From Microbacterium gallinarum (GTDB lineage Bacteria > Actinomycetota > Actinomycetes > Actinomycetales > Microbacteriaceae), in contig NZ_JACSPM010000007.1 in the NCBI RefSeq assembly GCF_014837165.1, positions 52,707-116,706 of the forward strand: DNA of 64,000 nt, in the 5' to 3' direction. Within the stretch, counting starts at the first letter, position 1. Each line of letters begins with the position of its first letter. Shown piece after piece: positions 47,042 through 56,759 of this stretch. A program made the position numbers and the translations under genes. The notes below the pieces were generated by a model that worked only from the letters and a program-made list of their open reading frames with translations, was not told where the DNA came from and did no database searches.

Positions 47042-47695
47042 TCAGGCGGTCTCGGCGGAGCGGATGGCGGACGACAGGGCGCGCAGGCGTTCGCGCAGGG
47101 CCCGCTCGGCGTCCCAGCCGTTCGAGCGAGCCGACGCCACGAGGGCGAGCAGCGCGTCGCCCAGCTCGGCTTCGGACGACGGCGCTCCCCCGGCAGCGGG
47201 CACGGGCGGCGGGACATCGACCTGGGCCGCCTTGCCCAGGAGCTTCTGTGCGAGCGCCAGGCTCGGCATCCGCTCGCTCACTCCGTCGAGCACGCTGGTG
47301 CGCGCGCTCTTCTCGGCGGCCTTCGCGGCGTTCCAGTGCACGAGCACTTCTTCGGGCGTGTTCGCGACGGCGTCGCCGAAGACGTGCGGATGCCGCCGCA
47401 CCATCTTGTCGGTCAGCCCGCGTGCGACGTCGTCGATGTCGAACGGGTCGGCGGGGTCGCGCGACGCGATCTCGGCATGGAAGAGCACCTGCCAGAGCAG
47501 GTCGCCGAGCTCCTCGCGGAGCTCGGCACGGTCGTCCTCCTCGACGGCGTCGATCAGCTCGGCGCTCTCCTCGACCAGGTACGGCACCAGCGCACGGTGG
47601 TCGATCTGCTGCGTCCACACGCAGCGGTCGCGCACCGCGCGCATCGTGTCGGCCGCCTCCCGCAGCGGATCGGTCGCGGGCGTCGCGTCGGTCAT
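47042..47695 (-). CDS. mazG: MazG nucleoside triphosphate pyrophosphohydrolase
   Basis: A 217-residue house-cleaning NTP pyrophosphatase. The single well-preserved MazG domain carries the metal-binding ExxE(x)nExxD pattern in YLVEESAELIDAVEEDDRAELREELGDLLWQVLFHAEIA, followed by DKMVRRHPHVFGD. The C-terminal half is shorter and more variable than in E. coli MazG. Start ATG 47695 overlaps the nhaA stop (ATGA). Confidence 0.95.
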   Translation of the reverse strand: MTDATPATDPLREAADTMRAVRDRCVWTQQIDHRALVPYLVEESAELIDAVEEDDRAELREELGDLLWQVLFHAEIASRDPADPFDIDDVARGLTDKMVRRHPHVFGDAVANTPEEVLVHWNAAKAAEKSARTSVLDGVSERMPSLALAQKLLGKAAQVDVPPPVPAAGGAPSSEAELGDALLALVASARSNGWDAERALRERLRALSSAIRSAETA

Positions 47696-48885
47696 GCGAT
47701 CTGTCCTTCGTGGCTGGCGGGCGGCGGCAGCTCGTCGTCGGCGATCGGCGCCGTGCGGCGGTAGTGACGTGCACGCTGCGCCACGAGGATCGCCGCGAGC
47801 ACGATCGAGATCATCGAGCCGCCGAGCACACCGAGTGTGGCCTCGTCGCGCACGAGCGGTTCGTCCGCGAACGCGAGCTCCGACAGCAGCAGCGACACGG
47901 TGAAGCCGATGCCGCCCAGGGCGCCGGCGGCGATGAGATCGAGCAGCGACAGGTGCGGCGCGGCGCCGCGATTGCCGATGCGCAGCGAGATCCAGCCGGC
48001 GATGGAGATGCCGATGATCTTGCCCACGGGCAGCGCGACGAGCACTCCCCAGAACGCCGGCGACAGCTGCGACGGCGTCACCGACGGAATCACGACGAAG
48101 GCGGCGGAGAAGGCGAACAGCGGCAGGACGATGCCGTTCACCCATGGCTCGAGCGAGTGGCGCACATGCAGCGCGGGTCGCTGCGCCATCGCGAGGCCGA
48201 GTGCGACGCCCGCGATCGTCGCGTGCACGCCCGACAGGTACACGAGCACCCAGGTCGTGACAGCCAGGATCACCAGGACGATCGCGATCGGCAGCCGGTT
48301 GCGCCTGACGAGCTGGCGGCTGAGGACGCCGAAGATCGCCACGGCCACCGCGGCGAGCGCGAGCAGCCCCACATTCACGTCGTCGGTGAACAGCACCGCG
48401 ATGAAGATGATGCCGACGATGTCGTCGAGGATGGCGAGGGCCAGGAGGAAGATCCGGATGCCGGATGGCAGACCCTTGCCGAAGACGGCGAGCACGCCCA
48501 GCGCGAAGGCGATGTCGGTCGCGGTCGGGATCGGCCAGCCGTCGACCGCTTCCGACCCGCCGGCGAACAGCAGGAACACGGCAATCGGCACGACCACACC
48601 GCCGGCTGCGGCGATCGCGGGCTGCATCGCTTTGCGCGCCGAGTTCAGCTCACCGTTGGTGAGCTCGAACTGCAGCTCGACGGCGACGATGAAGAAGAAG
48701 ATGGCGAGCAGGCCGTCCTGCACCCAGTGGCCCACCGACATCTCGAAGACCCCCGGAATGCCGACGTACGCGCCCTTCACCGCCGCGATCGCCGGGCCGA
48801 GAGGCGAGTTCGCCAGCACGAGGGCGAGGATCGCCGAGGCCAGGAGCACGATGGCCGGGAAACGGGCGGAGCGGAGCAGGGACAC
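47692..48885 (-). CDS. nhaA: Na+/H+ antiporter NhaA
   Basis: A 397-residue antiporter with about 12 membrane helices. Diagnostic features are the paired Asp in ALAILDDIVGIIFIAVLF, the ATDIAFALGVLAVFG helix, LANSPLG near the N-terminus, and the C-terminal LGGIGFTVSLLLSELAF. It exports Na+ for pH and salt homeostasis. GTG 48885 follows AAAGGA. It is co-transcribed with mazG by a four-base overlap. A second role is not apparent. Confidence 0.97.
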   Translation of the reverse strand: MSLLRSARFPAIVLLASAILALVLANSPLGPAIAAVKGAYVGIPGVFEMSVGHWVQDGLLAIFFFIVAVELQFELTNGELNSARKAMQPAIAAAGGVVVPIAVFLLFAGGSEAVDGWPIPTATDIAFALGVLAVFGKGLPSGIRIFLLALAILDDIVGIIFIAVLFTDDVNVGLLALAAVAVAIFGVLSRQLVRRNRLPIAIVLVILAVTTWVLVYLSGVHATIAGVALGLAMAQRPALHVRHSLEPWVNGIVLPLFAFSAAFVVIPSVTPSQLSPAFWGVLVALPVGKIIGISIAGWISLRIGNRGAAPHLSLLDLIAAGALGGIGFTVSLLLSELAFADEPLVRDEATLGVLGGSMISIVLAAILVAQRARHYRRTAPIADDELPPPASHEGQIA

Positions 48886-49047
48886 GCGGGTCCTTTCGTC
48901 GGGGTGGTCGGTCGGCGCGGCGGCGCATCGCCGACCAGACTTCCCGGCACACCGTGGTCAGTCTATCGGCGGCCCGCCACGCCGCCGCGGACGTCACACA
49001 ACGTCCCCGCGGACGGCGGCGCGGCCGCTCGCCAGTACCGTGGACGG

Positions 49048-51720
49048 ATGCGCGAACTCACCCAGACCGAAGCGATCGACCTCGTGGGACGCTTCGAGGC
49101 CGAGCAGGAGATCCCGGAGCAGATGCGCGCGGATGTGCGCATGCTCGGATCGCTCCTCGGCCAGGTGCTGCGCGAGAGCGGATCGCCCGGTCTCTACGAC
49201 GACGTCGAGCGGCTGCGCATCGCGACGATCCAGGCGTACACCGACGAGACGCCCGAGGCGTTCGCACGGGCCGCCGCCATCGCAGACTCCTTCACGGTCG
49301 CGCGGGCCGACGAAGTCGCCCGCGCGTTCACGGCCTACTTCCACCTCGTGAATCTCGCCGAGGAGCACCAGCGGGTGCGCATCCTCCGCGAGCGCGACGG
49401 CCGCCCCGACCGCGAGCGCGCGACCGACTCCGTCGCCGCCGCGTTCATGCGCCTTGCCGCCGAGGTGGGCGACGACACCGCCCTCGCGCGACTGCAGGCG
49501 CTGCGGTTCCACCCTGTCTTCACGGCGCACCCGACCGAGGCTCGTCGCCGCGCGGTGTCGGCGAGCATCCGGCGCCTCGCCGCACTCCTCGAGGACCACG
49601 ACGCCTCGCTCCGCAACGGCGCCGACCAGCGACGCGCCGAGCGTCGCATGCTCGAGGAGATCGACACCCTGTGGCGCACCGCGCCGCTGCGGCCCGAGAA
49701 GCCCTCACCGACCGACGAGGTGCGGGCCGTCATGGCGGTGTTCGACGAGACGCTGTTCACCGCCATCCCGCACGTGTACCGGCGCGTCGACGACGCGCTC
49801 CAGGGCCCGGCGGCCGGCGGTCGCGCTCCTGTGGTCCGCCCGTTCGTGCGGGTGGGCTCGTGGGTCGGCGGCGACCGCGACGGCAACCCGTTCGTGACGG
49901 CATCCGTCACGCGCACCGCGGCGAAGATCGCCAGCGAGCACGTGCTGCTGGGGCTGGAGCGCACGGCGAGCCGGATCGGCCGCACGCTCACCCTCGACGC
50001 GGCCACCACCCCGCCCAGCGCCGCGCTCGTGGCGCTCTGGCAGCGGCTGGCGGCGGCCGACGACGAGGCCGCAGCCGAGATCGCGAAGCGCTCCCCCAAC
50101 GAGCCCCACCGCCGCATCATGCTGCTGCTCGCGCGCAAGCTCACGGCCACGCGCGAGCGCGACGCCGACCTCGCCTACCGCGACCCCGAGCATTTCCTCG
50201 CGGACCTGCGCATCGTGCAGGACTCGCTCGTGCAGGCCGGGGCGGCCCGGCAGGCGTACGGCCACCTGCAGCAGCTGCTGTGGCAGGTCGAGACCTACGG
50301 CTTTCACCTGACCGAGCTCGAGGTGCGCCAGCACTCCGCGGTGCACGCCAAGGTGCTCGCCGAGCTCGATGCCGGCGGACCGCGCTCCGAGCAGACCGAG
50401 GAGGTGCTCGACGTCTTCCGCTCGATCGCCTTCCTGCAGGAGCGCTACGGCCCCCGCGCGGCCGGACGCTACGTCGTGTCGTTCACGCAGTCCGCAGACG
50501 ACCTCGCCGCGGTCCATCGTCTCGCGCGGTACGCGGCCGGAGCCGACGGCGACGTGCCGGTGCTCGACGTGGTCCCGCTGTTCGAGACGTTCGCCGACCT
50601 GCAGGCCGCGCCGCGCATCCTCGCCGAGATCGTGCAGCACCCCGCCTTCGCCGAGCGCCTCACGGCGACCGGCCGGCGGCTCGAGGTGATGCTCGGCTAC
50701 TCCGACTCGTCGAAGGATGTCGGACCGGTCGCGGCGAACCTCGCGCTGTACGAGGCGCAGGCGGCCATCGCCGCCTGGGCGCAGGAGCAGGGCATCGAGC
50801 TGACGCTCTTCCACGGACGCGGCGGAGCCCTCGGCCGCGGCGGCGGGCCGGCGAACTCTGCGATCCTCGCGCAGCCTCCGCACTCCGTCGACGGCAGGTT
50901 CAAACTCACCGAGCAGGGCGAGGTCATCTTCGCCCGCTACGGCGACCCGGCCATCGCGATGCGGCACATCGACCAGGTCGCCGCTGCCATCCTGCTCGCG
51001 TCGTCGCCCTCGAACGAGGAGCGCAATCGCGCCGCGGCAGAGCGCTACGCCTCGGTCGCAGCGACGCTGGACGAGGCATCCCGAGCACGCTTCTTCTCGC
51101 TCGTGAAGGCGCCCGGGTTCGCGCCGTGGTTCGCGCGCGTGACGCCGATGGAGGAGGTCGGATTGCTCGCCCTCGGCTCGCGCCCGGCGCGACGCGGCCT
51201 GTCGGTCGAGTCGCTCGAGGATCTGCGCGCGATCCCGTGGGTCTTCGCGTGGACGCAGGCCCGCATCAATCTCGCGGGCTGGTTCGGGCTCGGCACCGCG
51301 CTGGAGGCGGTCGGCGACGAGCAGCTGCTGCAGCGCGCCTACGACGAATGGCCGCTGCTGCGCACGCTGATCGACAACGTCGCGATGAGCCTCGCCAAGG
51401 CCGACGACCGCATCGCGCGCCACTACCTCGAGCTGGGCGACCGCGACGATCTCGCGTCCCTGGTGCGCGAGGAGATGTCGCTCACCCGGTCGTGGGTCAT
51501 CCGCGTCACCGGTGGCACGGAGCTGCTCGGCAACAAGCCCGTGCTGCAGCGTGCCGTGAAGATGCGCAGCCCGTACGTCGACGCGCTGTCGCTGCTGCAG
51601 CTGCGCGCGCTGCGGGCTCTGCGCGACACTCCCGAGGGCGCGCCGGTCGACCCCGAGCAGCAGCGGCTACTGCTGCTCTCGGTGAGCGGCGTCGCGGCCG
51701 GCCTCCAGAACACCGGCTGA
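49048..51720 (+). CDS. ppc: Phosphoenolpyruvate carboxylase
   Basis: An 890-residue enzyme that makes oxaloacetate from PEP and bicarbonate. The catalytic His is in RFHPVFTAHPTEARRR; others are SWVGGDRDGNPFVT, LTELEVRQHSAVHA, EVMLGYSDSSKDVG, LFHGRGGALGRGGGP and the C-terminus ending QNTG, needed for activity and allostery. TACCGT (49036-49041) lies six bases before ATG 49048, a leaderless layout. It feeds the TCA cycle with FumC and the glutamate dehydrogenase here. Confidence 0.98.
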   Translation: MRELTQTEAIDLVGRFEAEQEIPEQMRADVRMLGSLLGQVLRESGSPGLYDDVERLRIATIQAYTDETPEAFARAAAIADSFTVARADEVARAFTAYFHLVNLAEEHQRVRILRERDGRPDRERATDSVAAAFMRLAAEVGDDTALARLQALRFHPVFTAHPTEARRRAVSASIRRLAALLEDHDASLRNGADQRRAERRMLEEIDTLWRTAPLRPEKPSPTDEVRAVMAVFDETLFTAIPHVYRRVDDALQGPAAGGRAPVVRPFVRVGSWVGGDRDGNPFVTASVTRTAAKIASEHVLLGLERTASRIGRTLTLDAATTPPSAALVALWQRLAAADDEAAAEIAKRSPNEPHRRIMLLLARKLTATRERDADLAYRDPEHFLADLRIVQDSLVQAGAARQAYGHLQQLLWQVETYGFHLTELEVRQHSAVHAKVLAELDAGGPRSEQTEEVLDVFRSIAFLQERYGPRAAGRYVVSFTQSADDLAAVHRLARYAAGADGDVPVLDVVPLFETFADLQAAPRILAEIVQHPAFAERLTATGRRLEVMLGYSDSSKDVGPVAANLALYEAQAAIAAWAQEQGIELTLFHGRGGALGRGGGPANSAILAQPPHSVDGRFKLTEQGEVIFARYGDPAIAMRHIDQVAAAILLASSPSNEERNRAAAERYASVAATLDEASRARFFSLVKAPGFAPWFARVTPMEEVGLLALGSRPARRGLSVESLEDLRAIPWVFAWTQARINLAGWFGLGTALEAVGDEQLLQRAYDEWPLLRTLIDNVAMSLAKADDRIARHYLELGDRDDLASLVREEMSLTRSWVIRVTGGTELLGNKPVLQRAVKMRSPYVDALSLLQLRALRALRDTPEGAPVDPEQQRLLLLSVSGVAAGLQNTG

Positions 51721-51769
51721 CACGCGCGTCGCTTCCGCGCTTCCGGATCGCCGGGGTTACCGTGGCCGC

Positions 51770-51940
51770 ATGGCACGGATCATCGTCGCCGAAGCATGTC
51801 CCGACTGCGGGTCGCTCGATGTGCGCGCGAGCGAGCCCCGGTGGTTCCGCGTCGACCTCGATCGACGCGGTGACCTCGACGACGGCTGGGTCGAGCGCCT
51901 CGAATTCGAGTGCCGCGGCTGCCGCCTGGTCTGGGACTGA
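51770..51940 (+). CDS. Small zinc-ribbon protein (56 residues)
   Basis: A 56-residue protein with two knuckles, CPDC (residues 10-13) and CRGC (about 50-53), spaced for one zinc ion, and an acidic/aromatic middle (RWFRVDLDRRGDLDDGW). I do not recognise a named family. Support for it being a real gene: TACCGT (51758-51763) lies exactly six bases before the ATG, as in about 15 other genes here, and a perfect palindrome terminator begins 15 bases after its stop. Confidence 0.7.
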   Translation: MARIIVAEACPDCGSLDVRASEPRWFRVDLDRRGDLDDGWVERLEFECRGCRLVWD

Positions 51941-51954
51941 AGAGCGACCGCTGA

Positions 51955-51978
51955 GGGATGCCGCGGCCGCGGCATCCC
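51955..51978. terminator. Perfect 24-base palindrome, bidirectional terminator
   Basis: A perfect 24-base palindrome with the GGGATGCC core and no loop, between the stops of the zinc-ribbon gene (51940) and the minus-strand hexapeptide protein (52001). In RNA the central bases must form the loop. Confidence 0.75.
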
Positions 51979-52000
51979 GAACGCTCGATGTCTGGGCGAC

Positions 52001-52600
52001 TCAGTCGAGCCTGCGGTCGTCGACGTGCCGGGCGAGGCTGCGCCCGTAGCGCTCGGTGAGCTGCACCATGAGGTCGGGCGTCTCGCGATCGAGGCCGAAG
52101 ACGTAGCCCGGGAAGTCGAGCTCGCGCTGGGCCGCCCAGATCTCCTCGTGGCGGTCCGACGGGAGGATCTGCACCGGGTCTCCGATCGCCACCCAGCCGA
52201 TGGGCACCGTCGACTCCGCCGGCAGGGTCGTGCGCAGGTGCACGACGCCGTTGATCCGCACCTCGCTGCGCGCTCCGATGCGGGCGCCGTTGAACACGCG
52301 CGTGCCGGTCGCGAGGAAGACCTCCTCCTCGACGACCGCGCCTGAGACGCTCGCCATCGGTCCCACCAGCACGTGGTCGCCGATGTGCACCGGATTCGTC
52401 GAGGTCGCGCGGATGAGGGCGTTCTCCATGACGATGACGTTCGTGCCGAGCGTGATCGCACCGCCCTCGGCGGTGATGACGGCGCCGTGCAGCACCTGGC
52501 AGTCGGCGCCGATCTCGACGTCTCCGCTGATCACCGCGGTCGACGCGATCACGGCGTCGGGATGGATGCGGGGCTGCGCCCCGAGGTGCTCGAACCGCAT
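52001..52600 (-). CDS. Gamma-carbonic-anhydrase-like hexapeptide-repeat protein
   Basis: A 199-residue left-handed beta-helix protein. Hexapeptide repeats run from about residue 14 to 130 (IHPDAVIASTAVISGDVEIGADCQVLHGAVITAEGG, VIVMENALIRAT, NPVHIGDHVLVGPMASVSG). Two His of a gamma-carbonic-anhydrase zinc site are plausible (LHGAV, VHIGDHVLVGP), but activity cannot be judged. An additional C-terminal segment (RYGRSLARHVDDRRLD) is unusual. ATG 52600 follows GAGGAGG. Confidence 0.85.
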   Translation of the reverse strand: MRFEHLGAQPRIHPDAVIASTAVISGDVEIGADCQVLHGAVITAEGGAITLGTNVIVMENALIRATSTNPVHIGDHVLVGPMASVSGAVVEEEVFLATGTRVFNGARIGARSEVRINGVVHLRTTLPAESTVPIGWVAIGDPVQILPSDRHEEIWAAQRELDFPGYVFGLDRETPDLMVQLTERYGRSLARHVDDRRLD

Positions 52601-54178
<1,578 letters not shown>

Positions 54179-54217
54179 CGCGCTGCGTCGGCCCGGGGAC
54201 GCCGCCGCGCGGGCGGG

Positions 54218-54925
54218 TCACCGCTGCAGCCGCGGCTTCTTGCGGCCGAGCATGTACGGGAGTCCCTCGCGCACCGCGGTGAGCGTGCTCCCCAGTCGAC
54301 CCCGCCATGACGGGTCCGGGAGGGGCGGCAGCTCCCCGTCGAGCTGCGCCACATCGGCGAAGTACGCGCGGACCGTCCCGATCCCCTCCAGGTCGGGGGT
54401 GATCTCGCCCAGCGAATCCGGCAGTGCCCCGGCATCCGTCAGATACAGATCCTCCGACAGCAGGACGTACTCGGGGATGGGAACCGAGTTCTTCAGCAGG
54501 CGGTGCACGAGGATCACGTCGATCCCGACGAGCTTGTCCCTCCCGCGGATCGTCTGCGTCGCCACCTCCCCGACGTGCGCCACGAACTTGAGCTTCAGCT
54601 CCCCCACCTGCTTGCAGCCCCCGCACGGACACAGGTTCTTCGCCACGTAGTGGCGCTCGACGTGGAACGCGCGGTGCATCGCGGCCGCCGTGCGCAGCAC
54701 ATCGGTCACGGTCGTATCGGGGTCGCGCGCATCCACCTTGCGCGACAGGAACGCGGCATCCCCCTCGATCTCGACGAGGTCGAAACCCGGCGCCGCGCCG
54801 ATCATCCTGTCGAGCATCCTGGCCGTGTTGACCTCCGCGTGCGCGAGGGTCATGCGGTGCGAGCTCATGTAGGCGGTGTAGCCGCCGATGTCGGCGATGA
54901 GCAGAGCGGCGCGGGCGGAGGTCAT
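54218..54925 (-). CDS. DUF2652 protein with class III nucleotide cyclase-like fold
   Basis: A 235-residue protein of the DUF2652 family. ALLIADIGGYTAYM and LVEIEGDAAFLSRK align with the two metal-Asp segments of class III adenylate cyclases. The catalytic stretch reads GIDVILVHRLLKN, where cyclases have VNxAxRL, so the Arg is kept and the Asn is Ile. A CPCGGCKQ motif could bind metal. It may be a weak or inactive cyclase relative. ATG 54925 follows GGGAGG. It lies downstream of a transporter that carries a cyclic-nucleotide-binding domain. Confidence 0.85.
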   Translation of the reverse strand: MTSARAALLIADIGGYTAYMSSHRMTLAHAEVNTARMLDRMIGAAPGFDLVEIEGDAAFLSRKVDARDPDTTVTDVLRTAAAMHRAFHVERHYVAKNLCPCGGCKQVGELKLKFVAHVGEVATQTIRGRDKLVGIDVILVHRLLKNSVPIPEYVLLSEDLYLTDAGALPDSLGEITPDLEGIGTVRAYFADVAQLDGELPPLPDPSWRGRLGSTLTAVREGLPYMLGRKKPRLQR

Positions 54926-54977
54926 GCCTCACCCTCCCATCCGGGCCGCGCCTTCTCAACGGCCGAGGCTGACACGA

Positions 54978-56663
54978 TCATGCCTGCGGCCCGTCGGACG
55001 GCTCACGGGGTGCGAAGCGGCCGAGTTGGTCGTCCACCCCCGCCGCTGCAGCCTCCGCGCTCGGCAGGTAGCCGAGGACGACTGAGACGAAACGGTCGGC
55101 CCCGAGCGCCTGCAACCGGAGCGCACTCCGCGCGAGCACGGTCGCCGTTCGGCGCGTGCGGCGCAGCAGCGCGATCTCGCCGAAGCCGTCGCCCGGCCCG
55201 AGCTCTGCGACGATCCTGCCGTCGCCGCGCACCTCGGCCTCGCCGGCCTCGATCACGTAGTAGCGGTCGCCGATGTCGCCCTGCGAGACCACGGTCTCGC
55301 CGGCGGGCACCGACAGGGGTTCGAGACCGCGAGCCAGCTGCTCGATCGTCGGGAGCGGCAGGGGGCGGAACATCGGGACGCGACGCAGCAGCGTGACCTC
55401 GTCATCCAGCGCGCCGACCGCGCCGTCCATCCGCCGCAGCCGCCACCACGACGCCAGAGCGAGCAGCGGGCAGAGCAGCCCGATCGACACGAGCGCGACT
55501 TCGACGCCGAACCACGCGATCACGGCCGACGCGAGGATCGCCCCGACGCCGATGGACACGGCGACGAGGCTCTCCAGCACGCCGAACACCCGGGCCAGGA
55601 CCGCGTCGGGAGCCAGCCGGGCGATCAGCGTGAACCCCGCCACGTCGATGAGCGCATTGCCGACACCCACGAACGCGAGCACGCCCAGCGCGGCGGCCTG
55701 CTGAGGGAAGACGCCGATGAGCGCGATGGGCAGCCCCCACAGACCCACCCCGACGGCGAACCACGCCCCCAGCCGGCCGGTCCCGACGAGGAACGATGCG
55801 CCCAGCGACCCGAGGACCGCCCCGACGCCGACCGCCGCCATGAGGGCCCCGACGCCGGGGTCGCCGGTGCCGAGCAGCTCGATGGCCACCACCACCGAGA
55901 ACACCGTCAGCGCGCCGCGGGTCAGGGACTGGGCCGCCGCCAACCCCAGGATGAGGAGCAGATCGCGACTCTGGATGACGGCGCGGACGCCCTCGACCGC
56001 TTCTTTCATCAGATCGGGACGGGGCGGGGCTGCGGGCCGCGGCGGAGCCGTGTACCGGACGCGCGCGAGCAGCAGCGCCGCCCAGAACGAGGCGGCCGCC
56101 GCGACGGCGAACACGACGGACACGTCGGCGACCGCGAGCAGCACGGCGGCCAGGAGCGGCCCCACGAGGGTGGCGACGGAATCGAGCAGGCCGCGGACCA
56201 CATTGGCGCTGGCCAGTTCGTGGCCGGTGCGGCACAGCGTGGGCAGCAGCGCGGAGTGCGCGGGTCGGAAGAGCGTCGCGGCGATCGTCGAGAGCACCGC
56301 GAGCGCGTACACGACGATGACCGGGCCTGCCAGCGCGACCATCAGCGCCGCGACGGCCGTCGCGATCCCGCGGAGCGTGGACACCACGACGAGCACGCGC
56401 TCCCGCCGGCCGCGGTCGGCGAACGGGGACAGCAGCGGCGCGAGCAGCGCGGACGGCAGCATGCGCAGCAGTCCGACCAGGCCCAGCGCGAGGGCGCCGC
56501 CATGGTCGTACGCGACGACCCCGAGCGCGACGGTGAACGCCCACTCCGCCGTCCACGCACCGAGGAAGCTCAACTGGGCGCGGCGCAGGTTCGGGTTGCG
56601 CCAGTTGCTCGAGAAGGCCGCCGCGGCCTCGCCGAGCCTGGTTCGGCCTGCCCCAGGACCCAT
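54978..56663 (-). CDS. MFS transporter fused to a C-terminal cyclic-nucleotide-binding domain
   Basis: A 561-residue fusion. Residues about 20-410 form 12 membrane helices of a major-facilitator transporter (MFS_1/MFS_3 type). Residues about 425-540 form a cNMP domain: LSVPAGETVVSQGDIGDRYYVIEAGEAEV, then GPGDGFGEIALLRRTRRTATV, whose Glu and Arg match the phosphate-binding cassette. Transport or its control may be tuned by a cyclic nucleotide; this is inference. TATAGT (56670-56675) lies six bases before ATG 56663. The cyclase-like gene follows 52 bases after the stop. Confidence 0.9.
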   Translation of the reverse strand: MGPGAGRTRLGEAAAAFSSNWRNPNLRRAQLSFLGAWTAEWAFTVALGVVAYDHGGALALGLVGLLRMLPSALLAPLLSPFADRGRRERVLVVVSTLRGIATAVAALMVALAGPVIVVYALAVLSTIAATLFRPAHSALLPTLCRTGHELASANVVRGLLDSVATLVGPLLAAVLLAVADVSVVFAVAAAASFWAALLLARVRYTAPPRPAAPPRPDLMKEAVEGVRAVIQSRDLLLILGLAAAQSLTRGALTVFSVVVAIELLGTGDPGVGALMAAVGVGAVLGSLGASFLVGTGRLGAWFAVGVGLWGLPIALIGVFPQQAAALGVLAFVGVGNALIDVAGFTLIARLAPDAVLARVFGVLESLVAVSIGVGAILASAVIAWFGVEVALVSIGLLCPLLALASWWRLRRMDGAVGALDDEVTLLRRVPMFRPLPLPTIEQLARGLEPLSVPAGETVVSQGDIGDRYYVIEAGEAEVRGDGRIVAELGPGDGFGEIALLRRTRRTATVLARSALRLQALGADRFVSVVLGYLPSAEAAAAGVDDQLGRFAPREPSDGPQA

Positions 56664-56706
56664 GCGGCGACTATAGAGCGTGCAGCCCATTCGTCACAGC
56701 AGGAAT

Positions 56707-56743
56707 CCGCGGCACGGGCGACGGCGCCGCCCGTGACCCGCGG
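56707..56743 (-). terminator. mfd terminator
   Basis: Outer CCGCGG (56707-56712 and 56738-56743) and inner CACGGGCG/CGCCCGTG arms (56713-56720 and 56728-56735) form a long stem with a two-base bulge and a seven-base loop, 16 bases past the mfd stop and before the MFS gene start. Confidence 0.8.
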
Positions 56744-56759
56744 ACGCGCGGCTGCCGCG

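Noticed and set aside
46896..47774. N-terminal extension of hisS
   Set aside because: Sequence before GTG 46895 is a shadow of mazG and nhaA in another frame; family homology starts at PRGMRDFLPADK.
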